DNA of 64,000 nucleotides from Polyangiaceae bacterium (GCA_019637265.1 JAHBVY010000015.1:18620-82619); one strand, 5' to 3'; positions 16,629 through 25,777 are shown, numbered from the stretch's first letter. Notes: generated by a model not told the origin, from the letters alone. A program made the numbers and translations.

Positions 16629-16978
16629 GTGACCCGAGCACGGCGTGCGTCCTCCGCGCGTGTGGAGGCTCCAGGCGGTAGAGCAGGCGACGGAGTCACC
16701 ACGGCGGAGGTTGGGGGTTGGACGGCACCGCACCCCAGCGAGCCGAACGCTGCGCCCGTGCGCTGGAACAGCAGGGCGCTGCGAGTCGGTGGGCACGGCC
16801 TAGCGTGAAGACGGGCAGTAGGAGTACGTCGGCGTGAAGCATGGGCAGCGGCCGCCGTTCCAATCGCTGGCACCTCGGCTGAGTCCCCTTGCTTCGTGGA
16901 AAAATCCTTGCTCTCATCGAGCCGGGGTCCGCCCTTGCCAAACGGTGTTGGTGGCGTCCAGGGAGGCACCGCGTTTTC

Positions 16979-19036
16979 ATGAGGGATCAGAGGGCTCGGG
17001 GGTTTGGCAGTGCGCTGGGGTCGCCGTCGTGGCGCGGCCCCGAGCACCCTGTTCGTGCGCGGGGTGGCGTCGCGCTCAGCGCCATCGGCGCGGCGCTGTT
17101 GCTCGGCTTGGGCGCGCTCAGCGCCGGCGGTTGCGGCAAGGAGAACACGGTGAACGCCGGCTCACCCATGTGCCAAGCGGGGGAGCTGCGCTGCAGCAGC
17201 GCCTTGGTGGAGGTGTGTCAGGAGGACGGCAGCGCCTTCGAGCTCCAAGAGGTGTGCTCCGGGGGCACGCCGTTCTGTGCGGCGGGTGCCTGCGTGGAGT
17301 GTGAGGTGGGCTCGCAATACTGCAGCGGGAACGCCGTCTACGGGCGCTGTGAGCAGTCGAGCGACCAGGAGATCTTGGTGCTCGACTGCGCCGCCGTGGG
17401 CCAGGTGTGCAGCGGCGGTCGCTGTCGTGTTCAGGCGTGCGAGCCCGCTAGCGTGGTGTGCGACGGCAACACGGTGGTCACCTGCGCTACGGACGGCCTC
17501 AGCGTCGCGAGCCGCACGCCGTGCGGCGTGAACGAGCGCTGCTTCGAGGGCGTCTGCGAGGAGGGGTGCTCCCCTGGAGCTAAAATCTGCAACCTAGATG
17601 GTCAGGTCGAGGTGTGCTCGGAGGATGGGCTCACCGTGATCGAGCGGCGGAGCTGCAGCGCAGCCCAGGGTTGTGAAGACGGTGAGTGTCGCCCGCTGGT
17701 GTGCGAGCCGGACAGCTCCTTCTGTCGGGGAGACAGGCTCATTCGGTGCTCTGCAAGCGGTACCTCCGAGCAAGAGCAGCCCTGCGGCGTCGGGGGGCGG
17801 TGCGTCGATGACGCGCAGGGGGTCAGGTGTGTTGTTCAAGTGTGTGAGCCAAACTTAGCCTACTGCGACGGCGTCGAGCCCTGGCGCTGCCACGCAGATG
17901 GGCAGGGCGCCAGCCGAGTGGGCGATGCGTGCACTGGCGCCACCACCTGCAGCGCTGGAGCGTGCGTGCCCTGGGTGTGCACGCCAGCCTTGGAGTTCTG
18001 TGACGGCGATCAGCCCAAGGCCTGTGCCGTGGATGGGCTCGGTGCCACCAACCTGGGCCCGGCGTGCCCGAGCGAGGTGGGTTGCTCCGGGGGCAGGTGT
18101 TGTCAGCCGGCGGAGCGGTTCTGTGTGGGTCACCAGGTGATGGACTGCTCAGCTGACGGAATGATCGTGACCGAGGTGGAGGTGTGCCCAGCCAGCCAGT
18201 ATTGCATCGCTGGGGGCTGTTCTGATGATCACGACGGCTACGCCCGCTGGCCGCTGCCCGGCACCGCCGGGCACCCGTTCGACTACTCCGTGGACGTGGA
18301 CGCGAAGACGGTGCTCGACCAGGTGACGGGGCTCTTGTGGCAGCGTGAGCCCGCGCCCACCACGCACACCTTCGATGACGCGAAGAGTCACTGCGAGGGG
18401 TTGACCTGGGGAGGCCGGGATGATTGGCGCTTGCCCACGCGGATGGAGCTGATCTCCATCGTCGACTACACGCGGGGTAGACCAACCTTGGATAGCGTCG
18501 CTTTCCCCGGCACGCCGCAAGCCGCCTTCTGGGCTGGACCGAGGCGCAGCAATGACGCGTTGTCGGTCGACTTCGGTGATGGTACGGTCGACATCGAAGC
18601 GACAACGGTCTCTCGTCACGTTCGCTGTGTGGCGGAGGTGACCCCGCAGCTGCCTATCCCGGCCAGCGGGCACTACTTTCAGGTCACTGGAAACACGGTG
18701 CTCGACGGCGCGACCGGCCTCGAGTGGCAGCGGGGCAGCGCTCCGAGCGCTAGGTCCCAAGCGGCTGCCATCAGCTACTGCGATGGGCTCGCTCTGGATG
18801 GTAAGACAGGCTGGCGTTTGCCCTCCGCCTCTGAGCTGAGCAGCTTGATCCCTGGGCTGAAGCTCAACAGCCCGTTGATTGATGGTGCCATCTTCACCGG
18901 GACGTTCTCGGCTTTCTACTGGAGCGCCGACGCATGGTACCTTGATTCGCGGCTTGCCTTTGCCGTTGGGTTCTCGTCTGGCCGGACGTGGCGCTACATC
19001 GCGACTGGCTCACGTCACGTTCGGTGTGTTCGGTGA
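16979..19036 (+). CDS. Cys-rich repeat / double DUF1566 lipoprotein (paralogue 2)
   Basis: A 685-residue predicted lipoprotein. The basic N terminus and hydrophobic stretch end in the lipobox LSAGGC (~residue 49), followed by GKENTVNAGSPMCQAGELRC. About eight Cys-rich units of ~45 residues follow, each with the pattern CEP....C.G....C..DG.......C.....C..G.C. Two DUF1566 domains come last (~420-545 and ~555-685). Each has TGLLWQRE or TGLEWQRG, a YCEGL/YCDGL helix, a WRLPT/WRLPS box and a closing HVRCV. DUF1566 domains are lectin-like and suggest adhesion or glycan contact; the ligand is unknown. The start is ATG 16979, with GGGAGG 12 nt upstream. The open frame extends to 16889 but lacks a better signal there. 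Confidence 0.8.
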   Translation: MRDQRARGFGSALGSPSWRGPEHPVRARGGVALSAIGAALLLGLGALSAGGCGKENTVNAGSPMCQAGELRCSSALVEVCQEDGSAFELQEVCSGGTPFCAAGACVECEVGSQYCSGNAVYGRCEQSSDQEILVLDCAAVGQVCSGGRCRVQACEPASVVCDGNTVVTCATDGLSVASRTPCGVNERCFEGVCEEGCSPGAKICNLDGQVEVCSEDGLTVIERRSCSAAQGCEDGECRPLVCEPDSSFCRGDRLIRCSASGTSEQEQPCGVGGRCVDDAQGVRCVVQVCEPNLAYCDGVEPWRCHADGQGASRVGDACTGATTCSAGACVPWVCTPALEFCDGDQPKACAVDGLGATNLGPACPSEVGCSGGRCCQPAERFCVGHQVMDCSADGMIVTEVEVCPASQYCIAGGCSDDHDGYARWPLPGTAGHPFDYSVDVDAKTVLDQVTGLLWQREPAPTTHTFDDAKSHCEGLTWGGRDDWRLPTRMELISIVDYTRGRPTLDSVAFPGTPQAAFWAGPRRSNDALSVDFGDGTVDIEATTVSRHVRCVAEVTPQLPIPASGHYFQVTGNTVLDGATGLEWQRGSAPSARSQAAAISYCDGLALDGKTGWRLPSASELSSLIPGLKLNSPLIDGAIFTGTFSAFYWSADAWYLDSRLAFAVGFSSGRTWRYIATGSRHVRCVR

Positions 19037-19079
19037 GCGGCGGCTTGGTTTGGCTAGCTTGGCAGCGGAGAGGCTCGAG

Positions 19080-21026
19080 ATGAAGCAGGATCGGAGTGGG
19101 CTGGAGTCGGTATCGCGTGCTCGGCAGCTTGGCGGTGCAACCCTGAGGTCGTCCGTCAGGCTGTTTGACCTACTTCGGGTAGCATCCTTGCTCGGTCTGG
19201 GCGCGCTCAGCGCCAGCGGCTGCGGCAAGGAGAACACTGTCAACGCCGGCTCACCCATGTGTCAAGCGGGGGAGCTGCGCTGCAAGAGCACCGCGGTGGA
19301 GGTGTGCAAGGCGGACGGCAGCGGCTTCGAGGTCCAAGAGGTGTGCTCGGAGAGCACGCCGTTCTGCGCCGCCGGCGCCTGCGTGGCGTGCGAGACGGGC
19401 TCCCAGTATTGCAGCGGGAACGTGGTTTACGGGCGCTGCCACGACTCGAACGAGGAGCTGGCGGTGCAAGACTGCGGCGACCTGAGCCAGGTGTGCAGTG
19501 AGGGTCGCTGTCGGGTGGCCAGCTGCGAGCCCACCAGCACGAGCTGCGAGGGCAATGAGGTGGTCACCTGCGCAGCGGATGGCCTGAGCATCGCCAAGCG
19601 CGAGCCCTGCGGCGCGAGTCAGCAGTGCGTGGATGGCAAGTGTGAGCGACAGAGGTGTCAGCCCGGGGCTCACTGCAAGAACACGCGGCAGGTGGAGCTG
19701 TGCTCGGCAGATGGGCTCACCATCCTCGAGCTGCGCGATTGTGGCGCTGCGGAGGGCTGTGAGGCAGGCGAGTGCCTGCCCAAGTTCTGTACGGAGAGCA
19801 CCACCTTCTGCAAGGACTACAAGCGCATGCGCTGCTCTGCGAGTGGCGCCGCGGAGGAGGAGTGGCCCTGCGCCCCAGATCAGAGCTGCGAAACCAGTGT
19901 AGAAGGCGGGATCCAGTGCTCGAGCTGGGTGTGTGAACCCGGCGCGGACTACTGCGCTGACACCGAGCCCAGGCGCTGCGCGGCAGATGGCTTGAGCTCG
20001 GTGTCGCTGGGCGAGCCTTGCACCGGTCGCACCACGTGCAGCGCCGGGGCGTGCGGGGTGTGGCAGTGCGAGCCGGGTCTCGACTTCTGCGCCGCGGGTG
20101 AGGCGCGCGCGTGCGCCGCGGATGGACTGAGCTCAGCTCCACTGACCCCCTGCGATGGCAGCGACCCCAGCTGCGAGCTCAAGACCTGTGACGACCTACC
20201 CGCAGACTACGCAGGTTACGCGCGCTGGCCACTCCCCGGCACCGCGGGTCACCCCTTCGATTACCTCGTGGACCCTGGGGCTAGGACGGTGCGCGATCAG
20301 GTGACGGGCCTCCTGTGGCAGCGCCAGGGGTCGCCCCTCCTGCACAGCTGGGAGTCTGCAAAGAGTTACTGTGAGGATCTGGTCTGGGCCGAGCGTGATG
20401 ATTGGCGCCTGCCCACGCGGCTGGAGCTGCTCTCCCTGGTGGATTACACCCGAGTGGGGCCAGCGATCGACACCGGCGCCTTCCCGGACACGCCCGCTGA
20501 GGCCTTCTGGTCCGGGTCGGAGCGCGGCGCCTCGGGGCAAGCGTGGACGGTGGGGTTCAATCAGGGTGACGCCGTGGGGACCGCGCCAAGCGCGTCGCGT
20601 CGGGTGCGCTGCGTGACCGTTGGCGCTCCGCAGAAGCCGATCCCAGTAAGCGGTCACTTCTTCCAGGTCACGGGGAACACGGTGCTCGACACCGCGACTG
20701 GCCTCGAGTGGCAGCGCGGCACGTCACCCACCGATCGGAGCCAGGGCGTTTCTGCGAGCTACTGCCTAGACCTCGAGCTGGATGGGAAGACGGACTGGCG
20801 CTTGCCCACGGCCGCTGAGCTCAGCAGCCTGGTGCGAGAGGTGGGGGTGACCACCACGTTCATCGACGAGAGCATCTTCCCGGGCACTCAATCAGACAAC
20901 TATTGGAGCGCCACCATCGCAGTCCCGGTGACGAGCAACCCAACGTACTGGCGCGTGGCGTTCAATACGGGGCAGACCAGCACAGGCATTTGGGGCAACA
21001 ATGAGTGGGCCCGCTGCGTCCGCTGA
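19080..21026 (+). CDS. Cys-rich repeat / double DUF1566 lipoprotein (paralogue 3)
   Basis: A 648-residue paralogue lying 43 nt after paralogue 2. Its signal peptide ends in LSASGC, and the following GKENTVNAGSPMCQAGELRC is identical to paralogue 2. Cys-rich units (CEPGADYCADTEPRRC, CEPGLDFCAAGEARAC and others) precede two DUF1566 domains, the first with DDWRLPTRLELLSLVDYTRV and the second with TDWRLPTAAELSSLV. The central part is much closer to the truncated paralogue 1 than to paralogue 2, so copies 1 and 3 are the more recent duplicates. The start is ATG 19080, preceded by GGAGAGG. The frame is open far upstream, but only over paralogue 2. Confidence 0.8.
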   Translation: MKQDRSGLESVSRARQLGGATLRSSVRLFDLLRVASLLGLGALSASGCGKENTVNAGSPMCQAGELRCKSTAVEVCKADGSGFEVQEVCSESTPFCAAGACVACETGSQYCSGNVVYGRCHDSNEELAVQDCGDLSQVCSEGRCRVASCEPTSTSCEGNEVVTCAADGLSIAKREPCGASQQCVDGKCERQRCQPGAHCKNTRQVELCSADGLTILELRDCGAAEGCEAGECLPKFCTESTTFCKDYKRMRCSASGAAEEEWPCAPDQSCETSVEGGIQCSSWVCEPGADYCADTEPRRCAADGLSSVSLGEPCTGRTTCSAGACGVWQCEPGLDFCAAGEARACAADGLSSAPLTPCDGSDPSCELKTCDDLPADYAGYARWPLPGTAGHPFDYLVDPGARTVRDQVTGLLWQRQGSPLLHSWESAKSYCEDLVWAERDDWRLPTRLELLSLVDYTRVGPAIDTGAFPDTPAEAFWSGSERGASGQAWTVGFNQGDAVGTAPSASRRVRCVTVGAPQKPIPVSGHFFQVTGNTVLDTATGLEWQRGTSPTDRSQGVSASYCLDLELDGKTDWRLPTAAELSSLVREVGVTTTFIDESIFPGTQSDNYWSATIAVPVTSNPTYWRVAFNTGQTSTGIWGNNEWARCVR

Positions 21027-21035
21027 TCCCGCTCC

Positions 21036-21233
21036 ATGCTCTCCATCAGCACCGCGGAGCTCGCGCTCGTCGTCACCCTGCTGGTGACGCTGCTCGTCGT
21101 GATCGCGCTCTCCATCGTCGGTGTGCGCGTCCTCCACAAGGCGCTCCGCGACGCCCAACGCACCCCTCCTGAGGACCCGAATCATCCCCCCGGCGCCTCC
21201 GAGCAACCAGTCAGAGACACTGACGCTCAATGA
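21036..21233 (+). CDS. Small single-pass membrane protein
   Basis: A 65-residue protein: a short N terminus, one strongly hydrophobic helix (LALVVTLLVTLLVVIALSIV, residues ~9-28) and a polar, proline-rich tail. It starts 9 nt after the paralogue 3 stop, so it is probably co-transcribed. The family is not recognised. The hydrophobic profile supports a real gene, but its small size keeps confidence moderate. Confidence 0.5.
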   Translation: MLSISTAELALVVTLLVTLLVVIALSIVGVRVLHKALRDAQRTPPEDPNHPPGASEQPVRDTDAQ

Positions 21234-21281
21234 GCGGGCCAGGCGGCACCCATCATACGAGGGCAGCCACGGGGGCTGCGC

Positions 21282-22004
21282 CTACACCGATTCGCCGCGC
21301 GCCGGTTGCCTCTGCGCCACACCGTCAATCAACCTCACGATAGCCGGCACCAGCTCCGTGAGCTGCTCCAGCCGGTCTTCTTCCAGCGCCTCGAGGGTGG
21401 CCTCGTTGATGCCCCCGACGATCATCGTCGCCACGTCGAGCCCGATCGGCGGTCCAGCGCCTGCTTCGTTGATGGCGTGCTGCAAAAACAGCGCGAAGCT
21501 TCGCATCACGCGGCGCCGCGCGGTGAGCCCCTCGGCGCCCAGCGACAAGATCTCGAGCAGCAGCGTGCGCACCACGCGGGGCCTCTCCTTCAAGCGCGCG
21601 AGGTACAGCATGGCGCCCGCCGCCACTCCGGCGGTACCCTGACCGCTGTGCTCCCCCTGCGCCGCCTGGAGCTCCAACAAGAGCTCGCTCGCCGCGCTCT
21701 CGAACAGCGCCAGCAGGCAGGCATCCTTCGTGGAAAAGTGCTCGTAGAACGTGCGCTTGGAGACGCGCGCCCGCCGGACGATGTCCGCGATGGTCAGGTT
21801 ACCCCATCCTTCGCCGCTGATGCAGTCCAGCGCCGCCGCCAGCAGCCGCTCACGCACCTCGGGCTGCGCCTCCGGTCCATCAGCCAAGCTCACGAGCTGC
21901 TGCTCCAGCGGATCACGCGGCCCTTCATTCAGGTTAGCATGGCTGTCGATGGCCTCCTGGGGCCTCCTCGCTCTCGGGGCCTCGGTCTGGGGGTCGGTTT
22001 GCAT
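21282..22004 (-). CDS. TetR-family transcriptional repressor
   Basis: A 240-residue TetR-type regulator. The N-terminal HTH reads LTIADIVRRARVSKRTFYEH with the usual FSTKDACLLALFE continuation, after a ~45-residue polar leader. The C-terminal domain is the ligand-binding helical bundle. The start is ATG 22004; the frame is open further upstream to 22733, but that part is antisense to the monooxygenase gene. It is divergent from the monooxygenase/hydrolase operon, and two palindromes lie in the shared intergenic region, so it most likely represses that operon and perhaps itself. Confidence 0.85.
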   Translation of the reverse strand: MQTDPQTEAPRARRPQEAIDSHANLNEGPRDPLEQQLVSLADGPEAQPEVRERLLAAALDCISGEGWGNLTIADIVRRARVSKRTFYEHFSTKDACLLALFESAASELLLELQAAQGEHSGQGTAGVAAGAMLYLARLKERPRVVRTLLLEILSLGAEGLTARRRVMRSFALFLQHAINEAGAGPPIGLDVATMIVGGINEATLEALEEDRLEQLTELVPAIVRLIDGVAQRQPARGESV

Positions 22005-22071
22005 CAGCGCGCTCGCCTGGTCAGGGTTCTCGAACGGGGCCTCGAGCCGAGCTCGACGGCCTCGAGGGCAG

Positions 22072-22090
22072 GGGTTTTTGGGGGTTTGCC
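22072..22090 (-). repeat. Dispersed GGGTTTTGGGGGTTTGGC-type motif
   Basis: GGGTTTTTGGGGGTTTGCC upstream of the TetR gene is a variant of an 18-bp motif that recurs at 32787 (reverse), 46021, 50454 (reverse) and 58031 (reverse), with weaker forms at 41708 and 49950. Confidence 0.45.
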
Positions 22091-22124
22091 TGAACGCCGC
22101 TGGGCGGCCCCCGGCGAGTCTCAG

Positions 22125-22152
22125 TGGGATGGTACTTGACGGTACCATCCCA
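22125..22152. promoter_or_regulatory. Palindromic operator overlapping the monooxygenase promoter
   Basis: TGGGATGGTAC-TTGACG-GTACCATCCCA is an 11-bp perfect inverted repeat with a 6-nt spacer. The spacer TTGACG is itself a good -35 hexamer. With a 16-nt gap it is followed by TAGAGT (22158-22163) as a -10. A repressor bound here would cover the -35, which fits TetR control of the operon starting at 22239. Confidence 0.65.
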
Positions 22153-22170
22153 GGCGCTAGAGTCCAGCTC

Positions 22171-22186
22171 GGTACTCGTGAGTACC
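22171..22186. promoter_or_regulatory. Second palindromic operator
   Basis: GGTACTC-GT-GAGTACC is a perfect 7-bp inverted repeat sharing the GGTAC half-site with the operator at 22125. It lies just after the proposed -10, as expected for a repressor site near the transcription start. Confidence 0.6.
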
Positions 22187-22238
22187 AGGCGCAGAGCGAC
22201 GGTGAGCTGACTGAATCGGGCGAAGCTAGGAGCACACG

Positions 22239-23744
22239 ATGCAAGAACTGGATGTCCTCATCATCGGCGCGGGCCTCTCGGGGGTGGGCGCCGCCTGGCA
22301 CCTGGCCGAGCGCTGCCCGCAGAAGCGCTTCCTGTTGCTCGAGGGGCGCGAGGCGATCGGCGGCACCTGGGACTTGTTCCGCTACCCGGGGATCCGCTCG
22401 GACTCGGATATGTACACCCTGGGGTACCATTTTCGGCCGTGGCGCGGGAAGCAGGCCATCGCCGACGGCACGTCGATCCGCGAGTACATCAAAGACACGG
22501 CGCGTGAGGCGGGCATCGTCGATCGAATCCGCTTTCAGCGCCGCGTGGTGCGCGCCGACTGGCGCTCGGCGGAGGCGCGCTGGGTCGTCACCGCGGAGAC
22601 CCCGAGCGGGCAAGAGCAGTACGCCGCGCGCTTCCTCTACGCCTGCACCGGCTACTACAACTATGAGAGCGGCTACACGCCAGACTTCCCCGGCGTCGAG
22701 AATTTCCGTGGGGATTTCATCCACCCGCAGCACTGGCCGGAGGATCTCGACACCAGCGGCAAGCGCGTGGTGGTGATCGGCAGCGGAGCCACCGCCATCA
22801 CCTTGGTCCCGGTGCTCGCCGAGCGGGCTCGCCAGGTGACGATGCTGCAGCGCTCGCCGACCTACGTGCTCTCGCTGCCGGATGACGACGTGCTCGCGCA
22901 GCTGCTCCAGCGCGCGCTCCCGGAGCAGCTCGCGTACTCCATCACGCGCGCGAAGAACGTCGCGCTGGGGTCACTGTTCTATCAGTTCGCGCAGCGCTAC
23001 CCGAAGCTCACACGGCGACTGCTCCGCCGCGCCGCCATCCATCAGCTGGGTGATACGGAGGTGGTGGATACCCACTTCAACCCCCGCTACGACCCATGGG
23101 ACGAGCGGCTGTGTGTCGCGCCGAACGGCGACATCTTCCGCGCGCTGCGTGAGGGGCGAGCGCAGGTGGTGACGGACACCATCGAGGCCTTCACGGAGGA
23201 CGGCCTGCGCCTCGGCTCGGGTGAGCACCTCGAGGCGGACGTGGTCGTCAGCGCCACGGGGCTCCGCGCCGAGCTGCTCTCCGGGCTCGCGCTCGAGCTG
23301 GAAGGCGAGCCGGTGGAGATGGCGGAGCGCACCGCTTATCGGGGCGTGATGTTCAGTGACCTGCCTAACTTCGCGGTCGCGGTCGGCTACACCAACGCCT
23401 CGTGGACGCTGAAGTGCGATCTCTCGGCGGAGCACGTGTGCCGGCTGCTGAACCACATGGATGAACGAGGCTACGCCCAGGTGACGCCGCGGGTGCGCGA
23501 CGTCAGCATGCCGCGCTTGCCGCTCCTCAACCTGCAGAGCGGCTACGTGAAGCGCGCGAGCGCTGGCATGCCGAAGCAGGGCGCCTGGGGGCCGTGGCGG
23601 CTCCACCAGAGCTACCTGAGTGATCTGTGGTCGCTCCGCTACGGGCGCCTCGTCACCCCGGAGCTCGAGTTTGCGCGCGAGCCTCGAGCGGCGCGTGTCC
23701 AAGGGTCGGCGACCTCATCGGTCGCCCTAGCGGCTGCAGGATGA
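22239..23744 (+). CDS. Flavin-containing Baeyer-Villiger-type monooxygenase
   Basis: A 501-residue FAD- and NADPH-dependent monooxygenase. The N-terminal FAD-binding motif is IIGAGLSGVGAAWHL (GxGxxG). GGTWDLFRYPG follows, as usual in this family. The Baeyer-Villiger fingerprint FxGxxxHxxxW is present (FRGDFIHPQHW, ~residues 157-167). The NADPH-binding Rossmann motif is VVVIGSGATAITLV (~177-190). Such enzymes insert oxygen into ketones or oxidise heteroatoms; the substrate cannot be read from sequence. The start has AGGAG 6 nt upstream. The gene lies 10 nt before the hydrolase/COQ4-like gene and is preceded by a promoter with palindromic operators. A monooxygenase plus hydrolase under a TetR repressor suggests ketone-to-ester-to-acid catabolism or detoxification. 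Confidence 0.9.
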   Translation: MQELDVLIIGAGLSGVGAAWHLAERCPQKRFLLLEGREAIGGTWDLFRYPGIRSDSDMYTLGYHFRPWRGKQAIADGTSIREYIKDTAREAGIVDRIRFQRRVVRADWRSAEARWVVTAETPSGQEQYAARFLYACTGYYNYESGYTPDFPGVENFRGDFIHPQHWPEDLDTSGKRVVVIGSGATAITLVPVLAERARQVTMLQRSPTYVLSLPDDDVLAQLLQRALPEQLAYSITRAKNVALGSLFYQFAQRYPKLTRRLLRRAAIHQLGDTEVVDTHFNPRYDPWDERLCVAPNGDIFRALREGRAQVVTDTIEAFTEDGLRLGSGEHLEADVVVSATGLRAELLSGLALELEGEPVEMAERTAYRGVMFSDLPNFAVAVGYTNASWTLKCDLSAEHVCRLLNHMDERGYAQVTPRVRDVSMPRLPLLNLQSGYVKRASAGMPKQGAWGPWRLHQSYLSDLWSLRYGRLVTPELEFAREPRAARVQGSATSSVALAAAG

Positions 23745-23754
23745 TGGAGTGGTC

Positions 23755-25434
23755 ATGAGCGAGCTCAAAGTAGAGACAGGTCGCGTTCAGGTCGGTGACG
23801 TCAGCATCGCATACGACACCCGTGGCGCGGGTGAGCCGGTGCTCCTCATCCCAGGGCTCTCCATGCGCCGCGTGTTCTGGCCGGAGGAGCTGTGCGACTT
23901 GCTCGCGCGCGCCGGGCACACCGTGGTGCGCATCGACAACCGCGACGCGGGTGACTCGTCACGCATCAAAGCCCCACCGTCGAATCCCCTGCGCCTGATG
24001 GGTCGCGCGCTGCTCGGGCTCCCCACGGAGGCGCCGTATGGCCTGGAGCACATGGCGGAGGACGCGCTGGGGCTGATGAGCGCCCTGGGTCACGAGCGCT
24101 TCCACGTGGCGGGCGCGTCGATGGGCGGCATGATCGGTCAGCTGCTCGCCCTGAATGCCCAGGATCGCATCCTGAGCCTCACCTCGGTGATGTCGTCGCC
24201 AGGCGGGCGCCGCTACTCGGTGTCATCGCCCCCGGCGCTGCGCGCGCTGTTCACGCCGCTGCCGGTGGGCCGCGCCGAGCGCATCGAGCACTACGTGCGC
24301 ACCTTCCGCATGCTGGCAGGGAAGCTGCCCTTCGATGAGTCGGCCGCGCGCGCCCTGGCGACGCTCCAGGTGGACGGCGGCACCTCGCCCGCCGCGAGCG
24401 CGCGTCACCTGGCGGCGGTGATCCGTTCGTCCCCTGGGCGTCGCCAGCGCCTGCCCGCCATCACGACGCCTACCTTGGTCATTCACGGTGACGCCGACCC
24501 GCTGTTGCCGCTCCGCGGCGCGCGCGCCATGGCGCGCTTGGTCCCTCACGCGGAGCTGCTCATCGTCCCCGGCATGGGTCACAATTTCCCTGCAGAATCG
24601 CTGCCGCTGCTCGCCGGGGCGATCGCCACCCACGCGCGCAAGGCGGGCCTATCGAAGCCCCCCGAGGTGAGCGCAGCGTTCGCCAGGCTGGATTTGCCCC
24701 GCGCCGCCCGCGCGCTCCGCGCCTTGTTGAATGACCCTGACGATTTGCCCCAGGTGTTCAACCTGATCGATGCGCTCACCTCGGAGCGACAGTACACGCG
24801 CCTCCACGCGCGCTTCCGCCAGAGCCGCGCGGGGCAGCGCCTGCTCCGGGAGCAACCCGACATCACGCGTCTCCTCGCGGACAGGGAGTGGCTCCGGTGC
24901 CTGCCGGAGGGCAGCCTGGGGCGCGCGTACCTCGCGTTCGTGGAGCGAGAGCAGATAAGCTCCCAAGGGATCCGCGAGGCGAGCTCCGCCGGGCGCCCAG
25001 AGGCCAAGCTCGAAGGGGAGCTGCGCTTCATGTCGGACCGGATGCGCGACACGCACGATCTGTGGCACGCGGCGGTCGGCTATCAGGGCGATGTGCTGGG
25101 TGAGCTGGGCCTGCTCGCCTTCACGTACGCACAGGTGCAAAATAAAGCAGTCGGACTGATTGTTCTGGCCGGCTTGCTGAAGGGCTGGGGCGAGCAGGTA
25201 GGCCGCGTGGTGTGGGAAGGCTACCGGCGGGGGCGCCGCGCGAGCTTCCTCCCGGCGCAGCCTTGGGAGGAGCTGCTCGACTCGCCGCTCACTGAGGTGC
25301 GGCTGCGCCTGGGCCTCGAGGCGCCGCCCAGCTACGTCCCGGTGCGCACCGCCGAGCTGCGGGCACAAGGCGTTCTCAGCGGGGCGCCCGCGGCGCGAGG
25401 CGCCTCGAGGCCCTCGAGCCAGGCCGTGCCCTAA
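23755..25434 (+). CDS. Alpha/beta hydrolase fused to a COQ4-like domain
   Basis: A 559-residue protein with two parts. Residues ~15-290 are an alpha/beta hydrolase: oxyanion region LLIPGLSMRR, nucleophile elbow GASMGG (~Ser123), acid in VIHGDADPLLP, and catalytic His in PGMGHNFP. Residues ~310-530 resemble COQ4-family proteins of ubiquinone metabolism, with the metal-binding signature HDLWHAAVGYQGDVLGE (HDxxH...E) near residue 430. Such a fusion is unusual. GGAG lies 5 nt before ATG 23755, and the monooxygenase stop is 10 nt upstream, so the two are co-translated. The hydrolase may cleave the ester made by the monooxygenase; the role of the COQ4-like part (quinone or lipid binding) is unknown. 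Confidence 0.85.
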   Translation: MSELKVETGRVQVGDVSIAYDTRGAGEPVLLIPGLSMRRVFWPEELCDLLARAGHTVVRIDNRDAGDSSRIKAPPSNPLRLMGRALLGLPTEAPYGLEHMAEDALGLMSALGHERFHVAGASMGGMIGQLLALNAQDRILSLTSVMSSPGGRRYSVSSPPALRALFTPLPVGRAERIEHYVRTFRMLAGKLPFDESAARALATLQVDGGTSPAASARHLAAVIRSSPGRRQRLPAITTPTLVIHGDADPLLPLRGARAMARLVPHAELLIVPGMGHNFPAESLPLLAGAIATHARKAGLSKPPEVSAAFARLDLPRAARALRALLNDPDDLPQVFNLIDALTSERQYTRLHARFRQSRAGQRLLREQPDITRLLADREWLRCLPEGSLGRAYLAFVEREQISSQGIREASSAGRPEAKLEGELRFMSDRMRDTHDLWHAAVGYQGDVLGELGLLAFTYAQVQNKAVGLIVLAGLLKGWGEQVGRVVWEGYRRGRRASFLPAQPWEELLDSPLTEVRLRLGLEAPPSYVPVRTAELRAQGVLSGAPAARGASRPSSQAVP

Positions 25435-25435
25435 A

Positions 25436-25461
25436 ACGACCAGTGGTTTACCGTTGGTCGT
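25436..25461. terminator. Hairpin after the monooxygenase operon
   Basis: ACGACCA and TGGTCGT form a 7-bp perfect stem around a 12-nt loop immediately after the hydrolase stop. There is no T-run, so if it terminates transcription it is not a classical intrinsic terminator. Confidence 0.4.
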
Positions 25462-25777
25462 CCCGAGTCTAGAGCAGCGCGAAGGCAAGCAGCGCCGGGC
25501 AGGCCCCGGAAGCCGCGCCCTCGCCCTGCATGGGGGCGGTTTCCTGGGGCGGTCTGGTGGAAAACTGATGCCGCCCTAGTGAAGCGCCCGCGCGAAAGTC
25601 GTGTTAGGGTGGGCCCGTGAGCCGTCGTGTTTTGTGGATGTCCATCGCTTGGCCGGCCTGCGCGTTTGCGTCGGTCGGCGGTCGCGGGCGCCTCGGCTAG
25701 AGCGTCTCACCGTTGCCCGGCGCGAGCGTCGGGCAACTTCGCCCGGCCAGCGCCTTCACGCTAAAAGAGGTCTGGTC

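Noticed and set aside
21282..22733. 483-residue start for the TetR gene
   Set aside because: The upstream part is antisense to the monooxygenase and crosses its promoter; ATG 22004 gives a normal TetR length.
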